Shown one piece after another: positions 50,898-59,789 of a stretch of DNA of 64,000 bases (within the stretch, counting starts at the first letter, position 1; each line of letters opens with the position of its first letter). The notes under the pieces are model-generated. The model made no database searches, was not told the origin of the DNA, and saw only the letters and a list, made by a program, of their open reading frames with translations. The DNA lies in assembly GCA_900542005.1 (NCBI GenBank), contig UQLW01000008.1, forward strand, positions 18,339 through 82,338, read 5' to 3'. This DNA is from an uncultured Eubacteriales bacterium (GTDB taxonomy: Bacteria > Bacillota > Clostridia > Christensenellales > UMGS416). The position numbers and the translations under genes were made by a program.

Positions 50898-52043
50898 ATG
50901 CAATATCGTCAATTCGGCAAGACCGGAGCCAGGGTATCCGCCTTTGGTATGGGCTGTATGCGTATGCCCACCTATACGGACGGGGAAGGCCAGGTGAAGG
51001 TGGACCGGCCCAAGGCGGTCGCGATGATCCGCCGGGCGGCGGAGGGCGGCGTCAACTACTTTGATACCGCCTATGTGTATCACAATGAGGAGAGCGAGTC
51101 GGTGGTGGGCGAGGCGCTTTCCGGCGAGCTGCGAAAAAAGGTGATGATCGCCACCAAGCTGCCCATGTGGAAGATCACCTGCGAGGACGACCTGGAGGCC
51201 ATCTTTAACGAGGAGCTGCGCCGGCTGAATACCGACTATATCGACGTATACCTGCTGCATTCGCTGAACGCCGGCTCCATCGAGATCATCAGGAAATACC
51301 ATGTGCTGGAGTTCCTGGACCGCAAGAAGGCCGAGGGCAAGATCCGCTTTGCCGCCTTCTCCTTCCACGATAAGCTGGAGGCCTTCAAGCAGCTGGTGGA
51401 CCTCTATGATTTCGATATGTGCCAGATCCAGCTGAACATCCTGGATATCAACGAGCAGGCCACCGCCGAGGGCATGCGCTACGCCGCCGAAAAGGGCATG
51501 GCCGTCGTCATCATGGAGCCGCTTCGGGGCGGCACCCTGGCCACCGTGCCCGGCGAGGTCATGAAGCTCTACGACGCGATGCCCGTCAAGCGCTCTCCGG
51601 CCGAATGGGGCTTCCGCTTCATGTACAATTTCCCCCAGGTATCGGTCATCCTCTCCGGCGTCAGCACCATGGAGCAGCTGGAGGATAACCTCCGTATCTT
51701 CGATAGGGCGGAAGCGGGCGGCTGCAGCACCGAGGAGGAGGAGCTCTTCGTCAAGGTGCGCGAGGCCTATGATGCCCGTATCCGCGTGCGCTGTACCGAC
51801 TGCAAATACTGCCAGCCCTGCCCCCAGGGCGTGGAGATCCCCAAGATATTCTCCCAATATAACGACCTGGCGGTATTCGACCATGTGGAGGGCAACCGCA
51901 AGCGCTATGCCAAGCTCATCGAGGGCCAGGCCGACGCCGCCCGGTGCGTGGAATGCGGCGCCTGCGAAGCCATCTGCCCCCAGCACATCGCCATCATCGA
52001 GAAGCTGAAGGAGGCCCGGGCGCATCTTGAGATAAAACGATAG
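50898..52043 (+). CDS. Aldo/keto reductase with C-terminal double 4Fe-4S domain
   Basis: 381 residues from ATG 50898 (GGGAGGTACTAAA). Residues 1-280 form an AKR barrel: FGKTGARVSAFGMGCMR, FDTAYVYHNEESE with Asp56 and Tyr59, and IDVYLLHS. The C-terminus is ferredoxin-like: CTDCKYCQPC (Cys299, 302, 305, 309) and CVECGACEAIC (Cys350, 353, 356, 360), two 4Fe-4S sites. This family is widespread in anaerobes as predicted oxidoreductases using flavin/NAD and ferredoxin; substrate unknown. A terminator follows at the edge of the AT-rich island. Confidence 0.93.
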   Translation: MQYRQFGKTGARVSAFGMGCMRMPTYTDGEGQVKVDRPKAVAMIRRAAEGGVNYFDTAYVYHNEESESVVGEALSGELRKKVMIATKLPMWKITCEDDLEAIFNEELRRLNTDYIDVYLLHSLNAGSIEIIRKYHVLEFLDRKKAEGKIRFAAFSFHDKLEAFKQLVDLYDFDMCQIQLNILDINEQATAEGMRYAAEKGMAVVIMEPLRGGTLATVPGEVMKLYDAMPVKRSPAEWGFRFMYNFPQVSVILSGVSTMEQLEDNLRIFDRAEAGGCSTEEEELFVKVREAYDARIRVRCTDCKYCQPCPQGVEIPKIFSQYNDLAVFDHVEGNRKRYAKLIEGQADAARCVECGACEAICPQHIAIIEKLKEARAHLEIKR

Positions 52044-52073
52044 CAAGAAAAATTGCTTGCAGTATCAAGTGAA

Positions 52074-52108
52074 AGTTCAAGGCCTCTATAGAGGCCTTGA
52101 ACTTTTAT
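52074..52108 (+). terminator. Terminator after the aldo/keto reductase
   Basis: Thirteen-pair stem AGTTCAAGGCCTC / GAGGCCTTGAACT with a four-base loop, then TTTTATAT. Confidence 0.88.
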
Positions 52109-52109
52109 A

Positions 52110-52396
52110 TAGCTATTATTTGTTGAATTTGGATCCGCGCAACAATCTTCATATTTGTTAAAAACCCTCAAAAATGTCAAAAAATAGATTGATAATATGA
52201 ACAATAGTAGAACACAAATAGCAAATAAATACAATAATAAAAAACAATATTTTATATTGACAGATACAAATAGTGACATTATAATAAAATAAATAATTAA
52301 ATATGACAAAGGCGAGCTTTCAATAAACAAATTGAATATTATTGCATATGGAATAAAAGATGATAATCATCAAAATGCATAATAAGGAGGAAAAAG
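52110..52396 (+). other. AT-rich intergenic stretch with no gene
   Basis: About 290 bases, visibly far richer in A and T than the flanks. It holds only a consensus promoter near its end; small reading frames here (for example seven codons at 52303) lack ribosome binding sites. Confidence 0.7.
52257..52285 (+). promoter_or_regulatory. Perfect consensus promoter of the broken ABC gene
   Basis: TTGACA (52257-52262), 17 bases, TATAAT (52280-52285), 111 bases before the ATG. Confidence 0.85.
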
Positions 52397-54015
52397 ATGT
52401 TCATAAAACCGCTGAATCATCTTAAGCTGTATTGGAAAAGCATGCTTATTTCGCTGCTTCTTACTATAATAGTCCAGGGAATCGCATTGGTGCCGCCCTA
52501 TGTTATGTCCTATACGATTGATGAAGCGATTCCGTCTGGTAATATGAATCTTATCTTACGAAGTATTTTGTTATTCGTTGCTATCCCGTGTATTAGTGGA
52601 CTGCTGTATTCATTATATATCTATTATACGGCTACATGTTGTCGCAAATTTGCTTATAGGATTAATCAGTCTATCCTGGCTGCTCTCATGACTCAGGATA
52701 TGAGTTTTTTTGATTCGAACCCAGGTGCGGAATTGGCCGCAAAGACTTCGCAGGATGCTAACGATTATGTCTATTTATGGATTTGCACGATCCCTCAAAC
52801 GTTAGGCGCGCTGATTACAACATTGATTAGCCTAATGCTTATTGCTCGTATGAGCTGGATTATTACTGTTACACAGCTTATTTATGTTTTGCTATTACTC
52901 TTGCCGGCGCAGATGCTAGGCAAAGTGGTTAAGGATAATTCCTCTCAAATATTTACCGCAGTAGTCAAAATCCGAACGATGCTGGTGGAAACATTTCAAG
53001 GTATTCGATATATTAAAACAATGTGCCTGGAAAATAATATCATTTCCGAATACAGAAAACTATTTCTTGGAGCCAATAGCATTTTTGGCCTGTAGTTCTA
53101 GAAAGTATATTACATACGAATATTCGAGAGTTTTTGAGCTCCTTATTTTTGGGAATTGGATTTGTTACTTGTACAATTTTTGTAATCAATGGGCAATTTA
53201 CTATGGGCATGTTAGTCGCGTGCCTATCATTGCTTCCCAGATATTATCAGGGCGTTGGGGCTTGTACGGGAGCAAATTTGGCTTTTATGAAACAAATTGG
53301 CCAATTTGAAGAATTTTTTAAATATATGGAATTAAGGAAACCCACAAAGGGTACTGAAGAGCCACAGAAATTTTTGCAACAGAGCCTTGATTTAAAGGAT
53401 ATAAGATTTACATATAATGATCGTGTAGCCGTATTTGAAAACTTTAATCTTTGCATTCAACCAGGCAAATGGTTTGGCATTGAAGGGGAAAGCGGTAAAG
53501 GTAAATCTACGTTATTGCATTTAATTCTTCAGCTATACCAACCAGATTCGGGTGCCATTTATATGGATGGGTACAAGGTAGATGAACTAGACATTACGTG
53601 GTATCGCAGCAATATTGCTTTCGTAGATCAAACTCCATTTTTATTCAATAGCAGCATCTATGATAACTTTAAATTGGTCCGTAACTGCACGAATGAAGAA
53701 GATATGTGGAAGGCCTTAGAGCTGACTTGCCTGGAGAAAAAAGTCCAAGAACTTCCTGAGGGGATACACTCGCAGGTGGGAGAAAATGGTGTAGCCTTTT
53801 CGGGGGGAGAGAAGCAGCGTTTAGCATTGGCTATTGCGCTGTCTACCAATAGACCACTGCTTGTTTTAGATGAGGCAACTTCACATTTGAATGAAGAACT
53901 GGATGAACGAATTATGAACAATTTGCGAGCGCTTGTTGATCAGGGAATGACAATAATTTCTTCTTCACATCGTAAAAAGTTTCATAAACTATGCGATAAA
54001 ATAATTAAATTATAA
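52397..54015 (+). pseudogene. ABC exporter (membrane plus ATPase) interrupted by a one-base frameshift
   Basis: ATG follows AAGGAGGAAAAAG. The first part (52397-53095, 232 codons) holds about four TM helices and ends at TAG after SIFGL. The rest continues in the -1 frame to 54015 with two further TM helices, Walker A GESGKGKST, Q-loop FVDQTPFLFNSSIYDN, signature FSGGEKQRLALAIAL and Walker B LLVLDEATSHL. Adding one T to the T5 run at 53082-53086 joins the frames through ...SIFWPVVLESILH..., giving one ORF of about 539 residues. The encoded type is a peptide/drug exporter half-transporter. AT-rich codon use unlike the neighbours suggests acquisition by transfer. A sequencing error in the homopolymer is the main alternative. 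Confidence 0.85.
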
Positions 54016-54231
54016 TAATTATAGGGCAACGAGAAGTACTATAAAAAGCCATTTGACTTATGAAAGAAGAAGTGAGGTTATGCGGATAAGTCCAACCTTC
54101 GCAGAATTTGAACTTGAAGATTAGTTTGTGCGGACCTTTGCCAGTCCATAAGCGATCAATAGAACAATATGCTGATATTAAAAGTACATTAGCGCAAATT
54201 GAACTAATTCCATAAACTTTAATTTCCTCCC
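54016..54231 (+). other. AT-rich tail of the island, possible decayed coding fragment
   Basis: No intact gene. Plus-strand frames contain short peptides such as LKISLCGPLPVHKRSIEQYA followed by more codons up to TAA at 54217, broken by an upstream TAA. This may be the remnant of a gene, but no family is recognised. Confidence 0.35.
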
Positions 54232-54260
54232 TTGCCACCTTCCGCCGGGCCCGATATACT
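54232..54260 (+). promoter_or_regulatory. Promoter of the alpha-mannosidase gene
   Basis: TTGCCA (54232-54237), 17 bases, TATACT (54255-54260), at the point where composition returns to GC-rich. Confidence 0.65.
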
Positions 54261-54303
54261 GAAAGGGACGATGAAGGCCCCGGTAGGGGCGGAGGAAAAC
54301 GAA

Positions 54304-57300
54304 ATGGCGATGATTGAGGAAAAGAATGTGGATATGGTGCTGGCCAAGCTGGCCGACGCCATGGAGCGATACCAGGCGCTGCTGTTTGAGCCGGTGGGTA
54401 CGGTGGAGGCCGCGGGATGGCCGACCCGGGAGCATCTGCGGCTGCCGCCCGATGGGAATCGGGAATGGAAGCCTCTAAAGGCGGGCGACGTATGGGGCGG
54501 CGAATGGGAGAACCTATGGATCAAGGGCTGCTTTGCCATAGATGAAGCGCTGGCCGGGCAGCCCCTTTTCCTGCAGGCGGCCACCGGCGCGGTGGAGGCC
54601 ATGCTCTGGGTGGACGGTATGCCGGTGGGCCTCTATAACGAGAACGCCGGCGCGGCCTATTATTCCCTGGGCTCCCACCACACGCTGCGCATCACCGGCG
54701 GCGCGGCGGCGGGCTCGGTGCTGGAGCTGGCCCTGGAGGCCTATGCCGGCCACTTCTGCGCCGGCTGCATGCCGGCCGACCGGGAGACGAGACGGCCGGA
54801 GGATTTCCTGCGCACCTACCGGGGGCTGACGGTCTGCACCCGCCGGGAGGACGTTCTGGCCTTTGTGATGGATCTGCGCACGCTGCTGCAGCTGGCCGAG
54901 TGCCTGCCGGAAACCAGCTTCCGCCGGGCCAAGGTGCGCGCCGCCCTGGTGGAGGTGTCCCGCACGCTGGTCCACATGCCCGCCGAGCGGGAGGAGGAAG
55001 CCTGGCGGGACAGCCTTGCGCGGGCCCGCGCCATCATGGCCGAGCCCCTCTCCCGGAAGAACGGCCCCTCGGCCCCCTATGCGGCCCTGGTGGGACATTC
55101 CCACATGGACACGGCCTGGCTGTGGCCGGTGGATGAGACCATCCGCAAGTGCGCCCGCACCTATGCCCTGGCCCTTTCCATGATGGAGCAGTATCCCGAA
55201 TATATCTTCATCCAGTCCAGCGCCCTGCATGCCTATTGGATGGAGAAGCAATACCCCATGCTGTTTCAGCGGATGCAGGAAAAGGTGAAGGAAGGACGCT
55301 GGGAGCCCAACGGCGGCGTATGGGTGGAGTGCGACTGCAACGTGACCGGCGGCGAGGCCATGGTGCGCCAGTTCCTGCGGGGCCAGCGCTACACCCGCCA
55401 GGCCTTCGGCTATACCTCAGATACCTTCTGGCTGCCGGATACCTTCGGCTATTCAGCGGCCATTCCCCAGATCCTCAAGGGCGTGGGGATCCGGTACTTC
55501 TGCACCACCAAGCTCTCCTGGAACGATACCACCGCCTTCCCCATGGATACCTTCCTGTGGAAGGGGCTGGACGGCAGCGCGGTTATGGCCCACTTCAATA
55601 CCACCCACTCCTGGCCCGATGCCAAGCACCTGATCACCAGCCTGGAGGGCGGTTCCGGCTCCAAGAACTTTGTGGCCCATAAGCAGGTCAACGACAGCCG
55701 CCTGGTGGCCTACGGCTTTGGCGACGGCGGCGGCGGGCCGATGTTTGAGATGCTGGAGGCCAGCCGGCGGGTGAAGGACCTGGAGGGCTGCCCCTGCAGC
55801 TACCACAGCACCGTATCCGATTACCTGCACCGGCTGGAGGCAGAGGCGGACCTGCCCACCTATGCCGGCGAGCTTTACCTGCAGCTGCACCGGGGCACGC
55901 TGACCCAGCGCCACGAGGTGAAGCGCAACAACCGCAAGGGCGAGATTGCCCTGCGCTCGCTGGAGCTGGCCCAGGCATGGGCGATGCTGGCGGGCAAGGC
56001 GGCGCAGGCGGCCGATATCCAGCCGCTGTGGGATACGCTTTTGATGAACCAGTTCCACGATATCCTGCCGGGCACCTGTATCACCGAGGTCTATGAGCGG
56101 GCCGTGCCTGAAATGCGCCGGATGATCGAAGCTGCGGAAGAAAGGACGCGGGCGCTGCTAGAGGGCGGCGGCGCGGGCTTTACCCTGGTAAATCCGCTCT
56201 CATGGGACCGGGGCGATACCCAGTATCTTGAGGCGCCCGGCTATGCCCAGGGCATGGCCAGCCAGCGGGTGAATCGCCTTTGCGGCGGAGAGGCGCTGGC
56301 AGTGGCGCCGGTGATCCCGGCCATGGGCGCGGCCCTGGTCGAGCTGACCGATACGCCCTGCGATGCGCCTTCGCCCTTTGCCTACGATGGACGCCGCTTG
56401 ACGACGCCCTATGCGGAAATTATCTTCGACGAAGCGGGATCGATGGCAAGCTTCATTGACCGGGCCAACGGCCGCCAGCTGGTGCGGGAGGCGCCGCTGA
56501 ACCGCTTCTACATGGGCGAGGATGTGCCCGCCCTGTGGGATTGCTGGGATATCAACGCCGACACGCTGGATATGCTGGTGCCGCAGGAGCGGCTGCTGGA
56601 GCGGCAGGTGGTATCCGACGGCCCCCTTCAGCTGCGCATCCGCAGCCATTACGCCATCGGGCCCCGCTCGGAGCTCTGGCAGGACATGGTTTTCCACGCC
56701 CAAAGCCCCCGGATCGACTTTGAGACCCGGGTGGATTGGCAGGATAAGCACCACCTTCTGAAGGTGGGCTTTGACCTGGATATCCTGACGGACCGCATCC
56801 GTAACGAGGTACAGTTCGGCCACCTGGAGCGGCCCACCACCCGCAACGACAGCCGGGAGCAGGCGATGTTCGAGGTGTGCAACCACAAATGGAGCGACCT
56901 TTCAGAGAACCGGTATGGCGCGGCCCTGGCCAATGACTGCAAGTATGGCATCTCCTGCGAGGGCGGGCACATGATGCTGACCCTCCACAAGGGCGGCACC
57001 CACCCCGACGAATGCGGCGATGTGGGCGTCCATGCGTTCACCTATAGCTTCCTGCCCCATATGGGTGGCTTTGCGGCCGAAACCGTCATCCGGCCGGCCT
57101 ATGAGCTCAATATGCCGGCGTTGGCCGCTGGCGGCGCGGCGGATATGCCCCAGCTGGCCCGGGTGGATGCGCCCAACGTGATCGTGGAGGCCGTCAAGCT
57201 GGCCGAGGACGGCGAAGGCGCCCTGGTCTACCGCCTCTATGAGGCGGAGCGCAGCGCCGTAACCGCCACCCTGACCCTGCCCGGCCAGCCCCTGCGGGCC

Positions 57301-57414
57301 GAGCTGACCAACCTGCTGGAGGAGCCCGAGGCCCCGCTTGAACTGGAGGGGAACCAGGTTCGCCTCGGCTTCCGCGCCTTTGAGATTAAGACGGTGAAGG
57401 TGTATTACCGGTAA
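54304..57414 (+). CDS. GH38 alpha-mannosidase
   Basis: 1036 residues from ATG 54304 (GGAGG eight bases upstream), usual size for bacterial GH38. No signal peptide, so cytoplasmic. An N-terminal domain (about 1-255) leads to the catalytic barrel: HSHMDTAWLWP with zinc ligands His267 and Asp269, nucleophile Asp379 in LPDTFGYSAAIPQI, and GVWVECDCNVTGGEAMVRQF between. LMNQFHDILPGTCI matches the family's second half (zinc His in FHD), then long beta domains to the end. It probably trims alpha-mannosides from imported N-glycan or mannan fragments. A terminator follows, so it is monocistronic. Confidence 0.95.
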   Translation: MAMIEEKNVDMVLAKLADAMERYQALLFEPVGTVEAAGWPTREHLRLPPDGNREWKPLKAGDVWGGEWENLWIKGCFAIDEALAGQPLFLQAATGAVEAMLWVDGMPVGLYNENAGAAYYSLGSHHTLRITGGAAAGSVLELALEAYAGHFCAGCMPADRETRRPEDFLRTYRGLTVCTRREDVLAFVMDLRTLLQLAECLPETSFRRAKVRAALVEVSRTLVHMPAEREEEAWRDSLARARAIMAEPLSRKNGPSAPYAALVGHSHMDTAWLWPVDETIRKCARTYALALSMMEQYPEYIFIQSSALHAYWMEKQYPMLFQRMQEKVKEGRWEPNGGVWVECDCNVTGGEAMVRQFLRGQRYTRQAFGYTSDTFWLPDTFGYSAAIPQILKGVGIRYFCTTKLSWNDTTAFPMDTFLWKGLDGSAVMAHFNTTHSWPDAKHLITSLEGGSGSKNFVAHKQVNDSRLVAYGFGDGGGGPMFEMLEASRRVKDLEGCPCSYHSTVSDYLHRLEAEADLPTYAGELYLQLHRGTLTQRHEVKRNNRKGEIALRSLELAQAWAMLAGKAAQAADIQPLWDTLLMNQFHDILPGTCITEVYERAVPEMRRMIEAAEERTRALLEGGGAGFTLVNPLSWDRGDTQYLEAPGYAQGMASQRVNRLCGGEALAVAPVIPAMGAALVELTDTPCDAPSPFAYDGRRLTTPYAEIIFDEAGSMASFIDRANGRQLVREAPLNRFYMGEDVPALWDCWDINADTLDMLVPQERLLERQVVSDGPLQLRIRSHYAIGPRSELWQDMVFHAQSPRIDFETRVDWQDKHHLLKVGFDLDILTDRIRNEVQFGHLERPTTRNDSREQAMFEVCNHKWSDLSENRYGAALANDCKYGISCEGGHMMLTLHKGGTHPDECGDVGVHAFTYSFLPHMGGFAAETVIRPAYELNMPALAAGGAADMPQLARVDAPNVIVEAVKLAEDGEGALVYRLYEAERSAVTATLTLPGQPLRAELTNLLEEPEAPLELEGNQVRLGFRAFEIKTVKVYYR

Positions 57415-57427
57415 TTCCCCTATAGGT

Positions 57428-57470
57428 GCCGGCGTCCGGACTATGAAAAATCCGGACGCCGGCGTTTTTT
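57428..57470 (+). terminator. Strong terminator after the alpha-mannosidase
   Basis: Thirteen-pair stem GCCGGCGTCCGGA / TCCGGACGCCGGC, ten-base loop, then G and six T. The following leader to 57619 is AT-rich, and I find no promoter with a convincing -35 in it. Confidence 0.92.
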
Positions 57471-57619
57471 GTATATAATTTTCGAGAAAAACTCAAATAC
57501 GGACATGGCAAGGACAAAAAAATATATGGTCATAGAATATAAAAAATGTCATGATTTATATATACAAAGTGTGCATAAAGAAAGCGAGGTAAGGCAAAAA
57601 CCCATAAGGAGGATGGAAC

Positions 57620-59695
57620 ATGCGGGCGTCGTTTACAGCGGTGAGAAAGATTCTTTTGCGCGGCAGGGCGCTGGGAATCCCCTGCCTGGCCTATTTTGCG
57701 CTTTTGCTGGGCTACGCTATCTATCAGGTGCTGAATTATATCAAATTCCGGCCCATCAATCCTGCGCTTTATATGAGTTCGGCTGAACAGTCCCTATATG
57801 TAGCTTTAGCGGGTTATGCTTTCTTCCTCTATCTGGGCTATGAGCTGGGCGTGCGGCTTAAGGAAAGCCAGCTTCAGGAGGCGGTGCGGCCGCTGCCGGG
57901 CGCAGCCTGCGGCTACATGGGCGCGGCCATGCTCCATATGGCCCTGCTGGCGGGCGCCGGCATGGCGGTGATTATGGCGGCAAACGGCCTGCTTTATCAT
58001 CTGGAAGGGCTGCAGGACGGGGCGTTGCTGGCCCATCAGATGGCGGCCTGCGTGCTGTATTTATTCCTGACGCCGGTGGTAGGGGGCTGGATGGGCCTGG
58101 CGCTAGGGCGTCTTGGGATGCACCGGCTGGCAGCTTACCCCCTGGTGGTGCTGCTGATCCTGCTGACAACCGGATACCTTGACCGCTTTTTGCGCATCCC
58201 CTTTGAGCGGACAAAGGGCTATTGGGCGGGCTTTATTCCCTATTGGATTAAGGATTGGTTCACCTTTACGCCCTATGGCATGGCGACGCGCTATTATCCT
58301 GACGCTGTATATGGCATTCCCCAGGAGGGGGCCCGGTGGTGCCTGGCCCTGTTCTGGCTGGGCGGGCTGAGCCTGGCGGTGCTGGCGCCCCTGGCCGGGC
58401 GGCGGGGGCGTCGCTGGATCGGCGGCCTCTGCGGCGCGCTGGCGCTGGCAGGCGCGGTAGCTTTTGCCGGCCATGGTTTGCTGATGGCCAATGATGAACG
58501 GCCGGTGGGCCTGATCAGCAGCCATGAGGATATGATCTTCCAGATGGAGCACCCCATGGAAGCGGAGGACGCCGGATTTTCCATCGAAAGCTGCCGCATG
58601 GAGCTGGACCTATATCAAAAGCTGAAAGCCCGGGTGATGCTGCGGCTGACGCCGCTGGATGAGGGACGGGACGGCTATGTGTTCACCCTGCACCGCTATC
58701 TTACCGTGTCGAAGATCTATGACGAATCAGGCCGGACGGTTCCCTTTACGCGCCGCGATAACCTTCTGTCCATCGAGCGGGAAGCGCTGGAGGGGCGTGG
58801 AGGTATCACCCTGGAATACAGCGGCAGCCTGCCGGTCTACTATGCCAACGATCAAGCGGCGGCCCTGCCGGCCTTCTTCCCTTACTATCCCATGGCGGGC
58901 AGCCGGCCGGTGCAGGTGAATGGGATGGATAACACCCAATTGCCCGGGGAGATGACCGAATTCGCCGTTACCGTGCGGGCGCCCTATGCTATATCCTGCA
59001 ACCTGCCCGGAGAAGATGGACGCTTTGCCGGCCTGAGCCATGGCGTGACGCTGATGGGCAGCCGTCTGGTGCGGCCACAGGCGTTGTCGGGCCTTACCGT
59101 GGTCATGGGTAATACCCTTGACCGCCATCGGGCTGAAGCGACACTGGACGCCCTGGGGCAGGCGGTCGAGGCCGTGAACCGGAAGCTGGGGCAGGACCGG
59201 CTGGCCAATCCGGCGGAGGCCTACCAGTTGCTATTCGTCTATCCGGAATACTTTACACATAGCCGCGTAGACGATGGATATATCGACGGCGGCGACCATC
59301 TTTTGATCGACAATTATTGCCTGTATACGCCGGATATGTTCACGGTGTCCTATGTCATGGGGAATTATCATCAGGAAAATACCGATTACTGGCTGGGCAA
59401 TGTGTTTGCGGGCTTTATCACCGGATACGAGGATCGCCCCGCCCTGAGCATGAATGACGACACGGACTATCTCTTGGAAAAGCTGGAGGAATTCGCCAGC
59501 CAGGAATATGAATCGGGAACCATGGATACCCTCCGCCTGACGCTGTATTACGCGTTGGATAAGCTGGAGGCGGCAGACAGCGATTACCTGGTACAGGTCT
59601 ATGACCGGCTTTGCAGCCCGCCTCAGGCGGAAGACCAGAATGAGTTTGCCTTTATCGCGGAACTGCTGAAGGAGGCGATGAACCATGATGCTTAG
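57620..59695 (+). CDS. ABC-2-like membrane protein fused to an M1-aminopeptidase-like external domain, paralogue 1
   Basis: 691 residues, ATG after AAGGAGGATGGAAC. Seven hydrophobic segments lie in the first 290 residues (about 18-38, 55-75, 95-120, 130-160, 168-185, 235-258, 265-290) with GYAFFLYLGYELGVRLKESQ after TM2 and FTFTPYGMATRYY before TM6, as in ABC-2 permeases. The remaining 400 residues should be outside: beta-rich, with ITLEYSGSLPVYYAN and AALPAFFPYYPMAGSRPV, resembling the N-terminal saddle of M1 peptidases. No HExxH zinc motif occurs. The gene ends ...MNHDA, overlapping the first codons of a truncated ATPase. Not annotated by name; export or surface sensing is possible. Confidence 0.75.
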   Translation: MRASFTAVRKILLRGRALGIPCLAYFALLLGYAIYQVLNYIKFRPINPALYMSSAEQSLYVALAGYAFFLYLGYELGVRLKESQLQEAVRPLPGAACGYMGAAMLHMALLAGAGMAVIMAANGLLYHLEGLQDGALLAHQMAACVLYLFLTPVVGGWMGLALGRLGMHRLAAYPLVVLLILLTTGYLDRFLRIPFERTKGYWAGFIPYWIKDWFTFTPYGMATRYYPDAVYGIPQEGARWCLALFWLGGLSLAVLAPLAGRRGRRWIGGLCGALALAGAVAFAGHGLLMANDERPVGLISSHEDMIFQMEHPMEAEDAGFSIESCRMELDLYQKLKARVMLRLTPLDEGRDGYVFTLHRYLTVSKIYDESGRTVPFTRRDNLLSIEREALEGRGGITLEYSGSLPVYYANDQAAALPAFFPYYPMAGSRPVQVNGMDNTQLPGEMTEFAVTVRAPYAISCNLPGEDGRFAGLSHGVTLMGSRLVRPQALSGLTVVMGNTLDRHRAEATLDALGQAVEAVNRKLGQDRLANPAEAYQLLFVYPEYFTHSRVDDGYIDGGDHLLIDNYCLYTPDMFTVSYVMGNYHQENTDYWLGNVFAGFITGYEDRPALSMNDDTDYLLEKLEEFASQEYESGTMDTLRLTLYYALDKLEAADSDYLVQVYDRLCSPPQAEDQNEFAFIAELLKEAMNHDA

Positions 59696-59724
59696 CATAA
59701 CGGGGCTGAGAAAGAAGCTGGGGC
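59670..59724 (+). repeat. 55-bp perfect direct repeat, copy 1
   Basis: Identical to 63946-64000. It contains the end of paralogue 1, a GGAGG site and the first codons of an ABC ATPase. The second copy runs off the window, so true length may exceed 55. Confidence 0.95.
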
Positions 59725-59747
59725 GCTGGGAACACCCCACCGATTAA
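59685..59747 (+). pseudogene. Remnant 5' end of an ABC ATPase gene
   Basis: Twenty codons, beginning MMLSITGLRKKLG and then diverging to RWEHPTD before TAA. The first 13 codons plus the binding site are base-for-base the same as the ATPase start at 63961, but no Walker A or other ATPase part follows. It overlaps paralogue 1 by 11 bases. Confidence 0.85.
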
Positions 59748-59789
59748 GTTCAGGCTGGGATAAGCGCTAAGCGGAATAGGAGGGATTCG

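Noticed and set aside
53077..53095. Programmed -1 frameshift in the ABC exporter gene
   Set aside because: The sequence ATT TTT GGC does not fit an X-XXY-YYZ slippery heptamer and no downstream pseudoknot was evident; an indel in the T run is simpler.
54005..54238. Minus-strand 77-codon frame in the AT-rich island
   Set aside because: AT-rich DNA gives low-complexity Ile/Phe/Ser peptide; its apparent start lies across the mannosidase promoter and has no proper binding site.
57469..57786. Open frame of 105 codons upstream of paralogue 1
   Set aside because: No ribosome binding site; it starts in the terminator tail and its second half is an out-of-frame copy of the paralogue 1 coding region.
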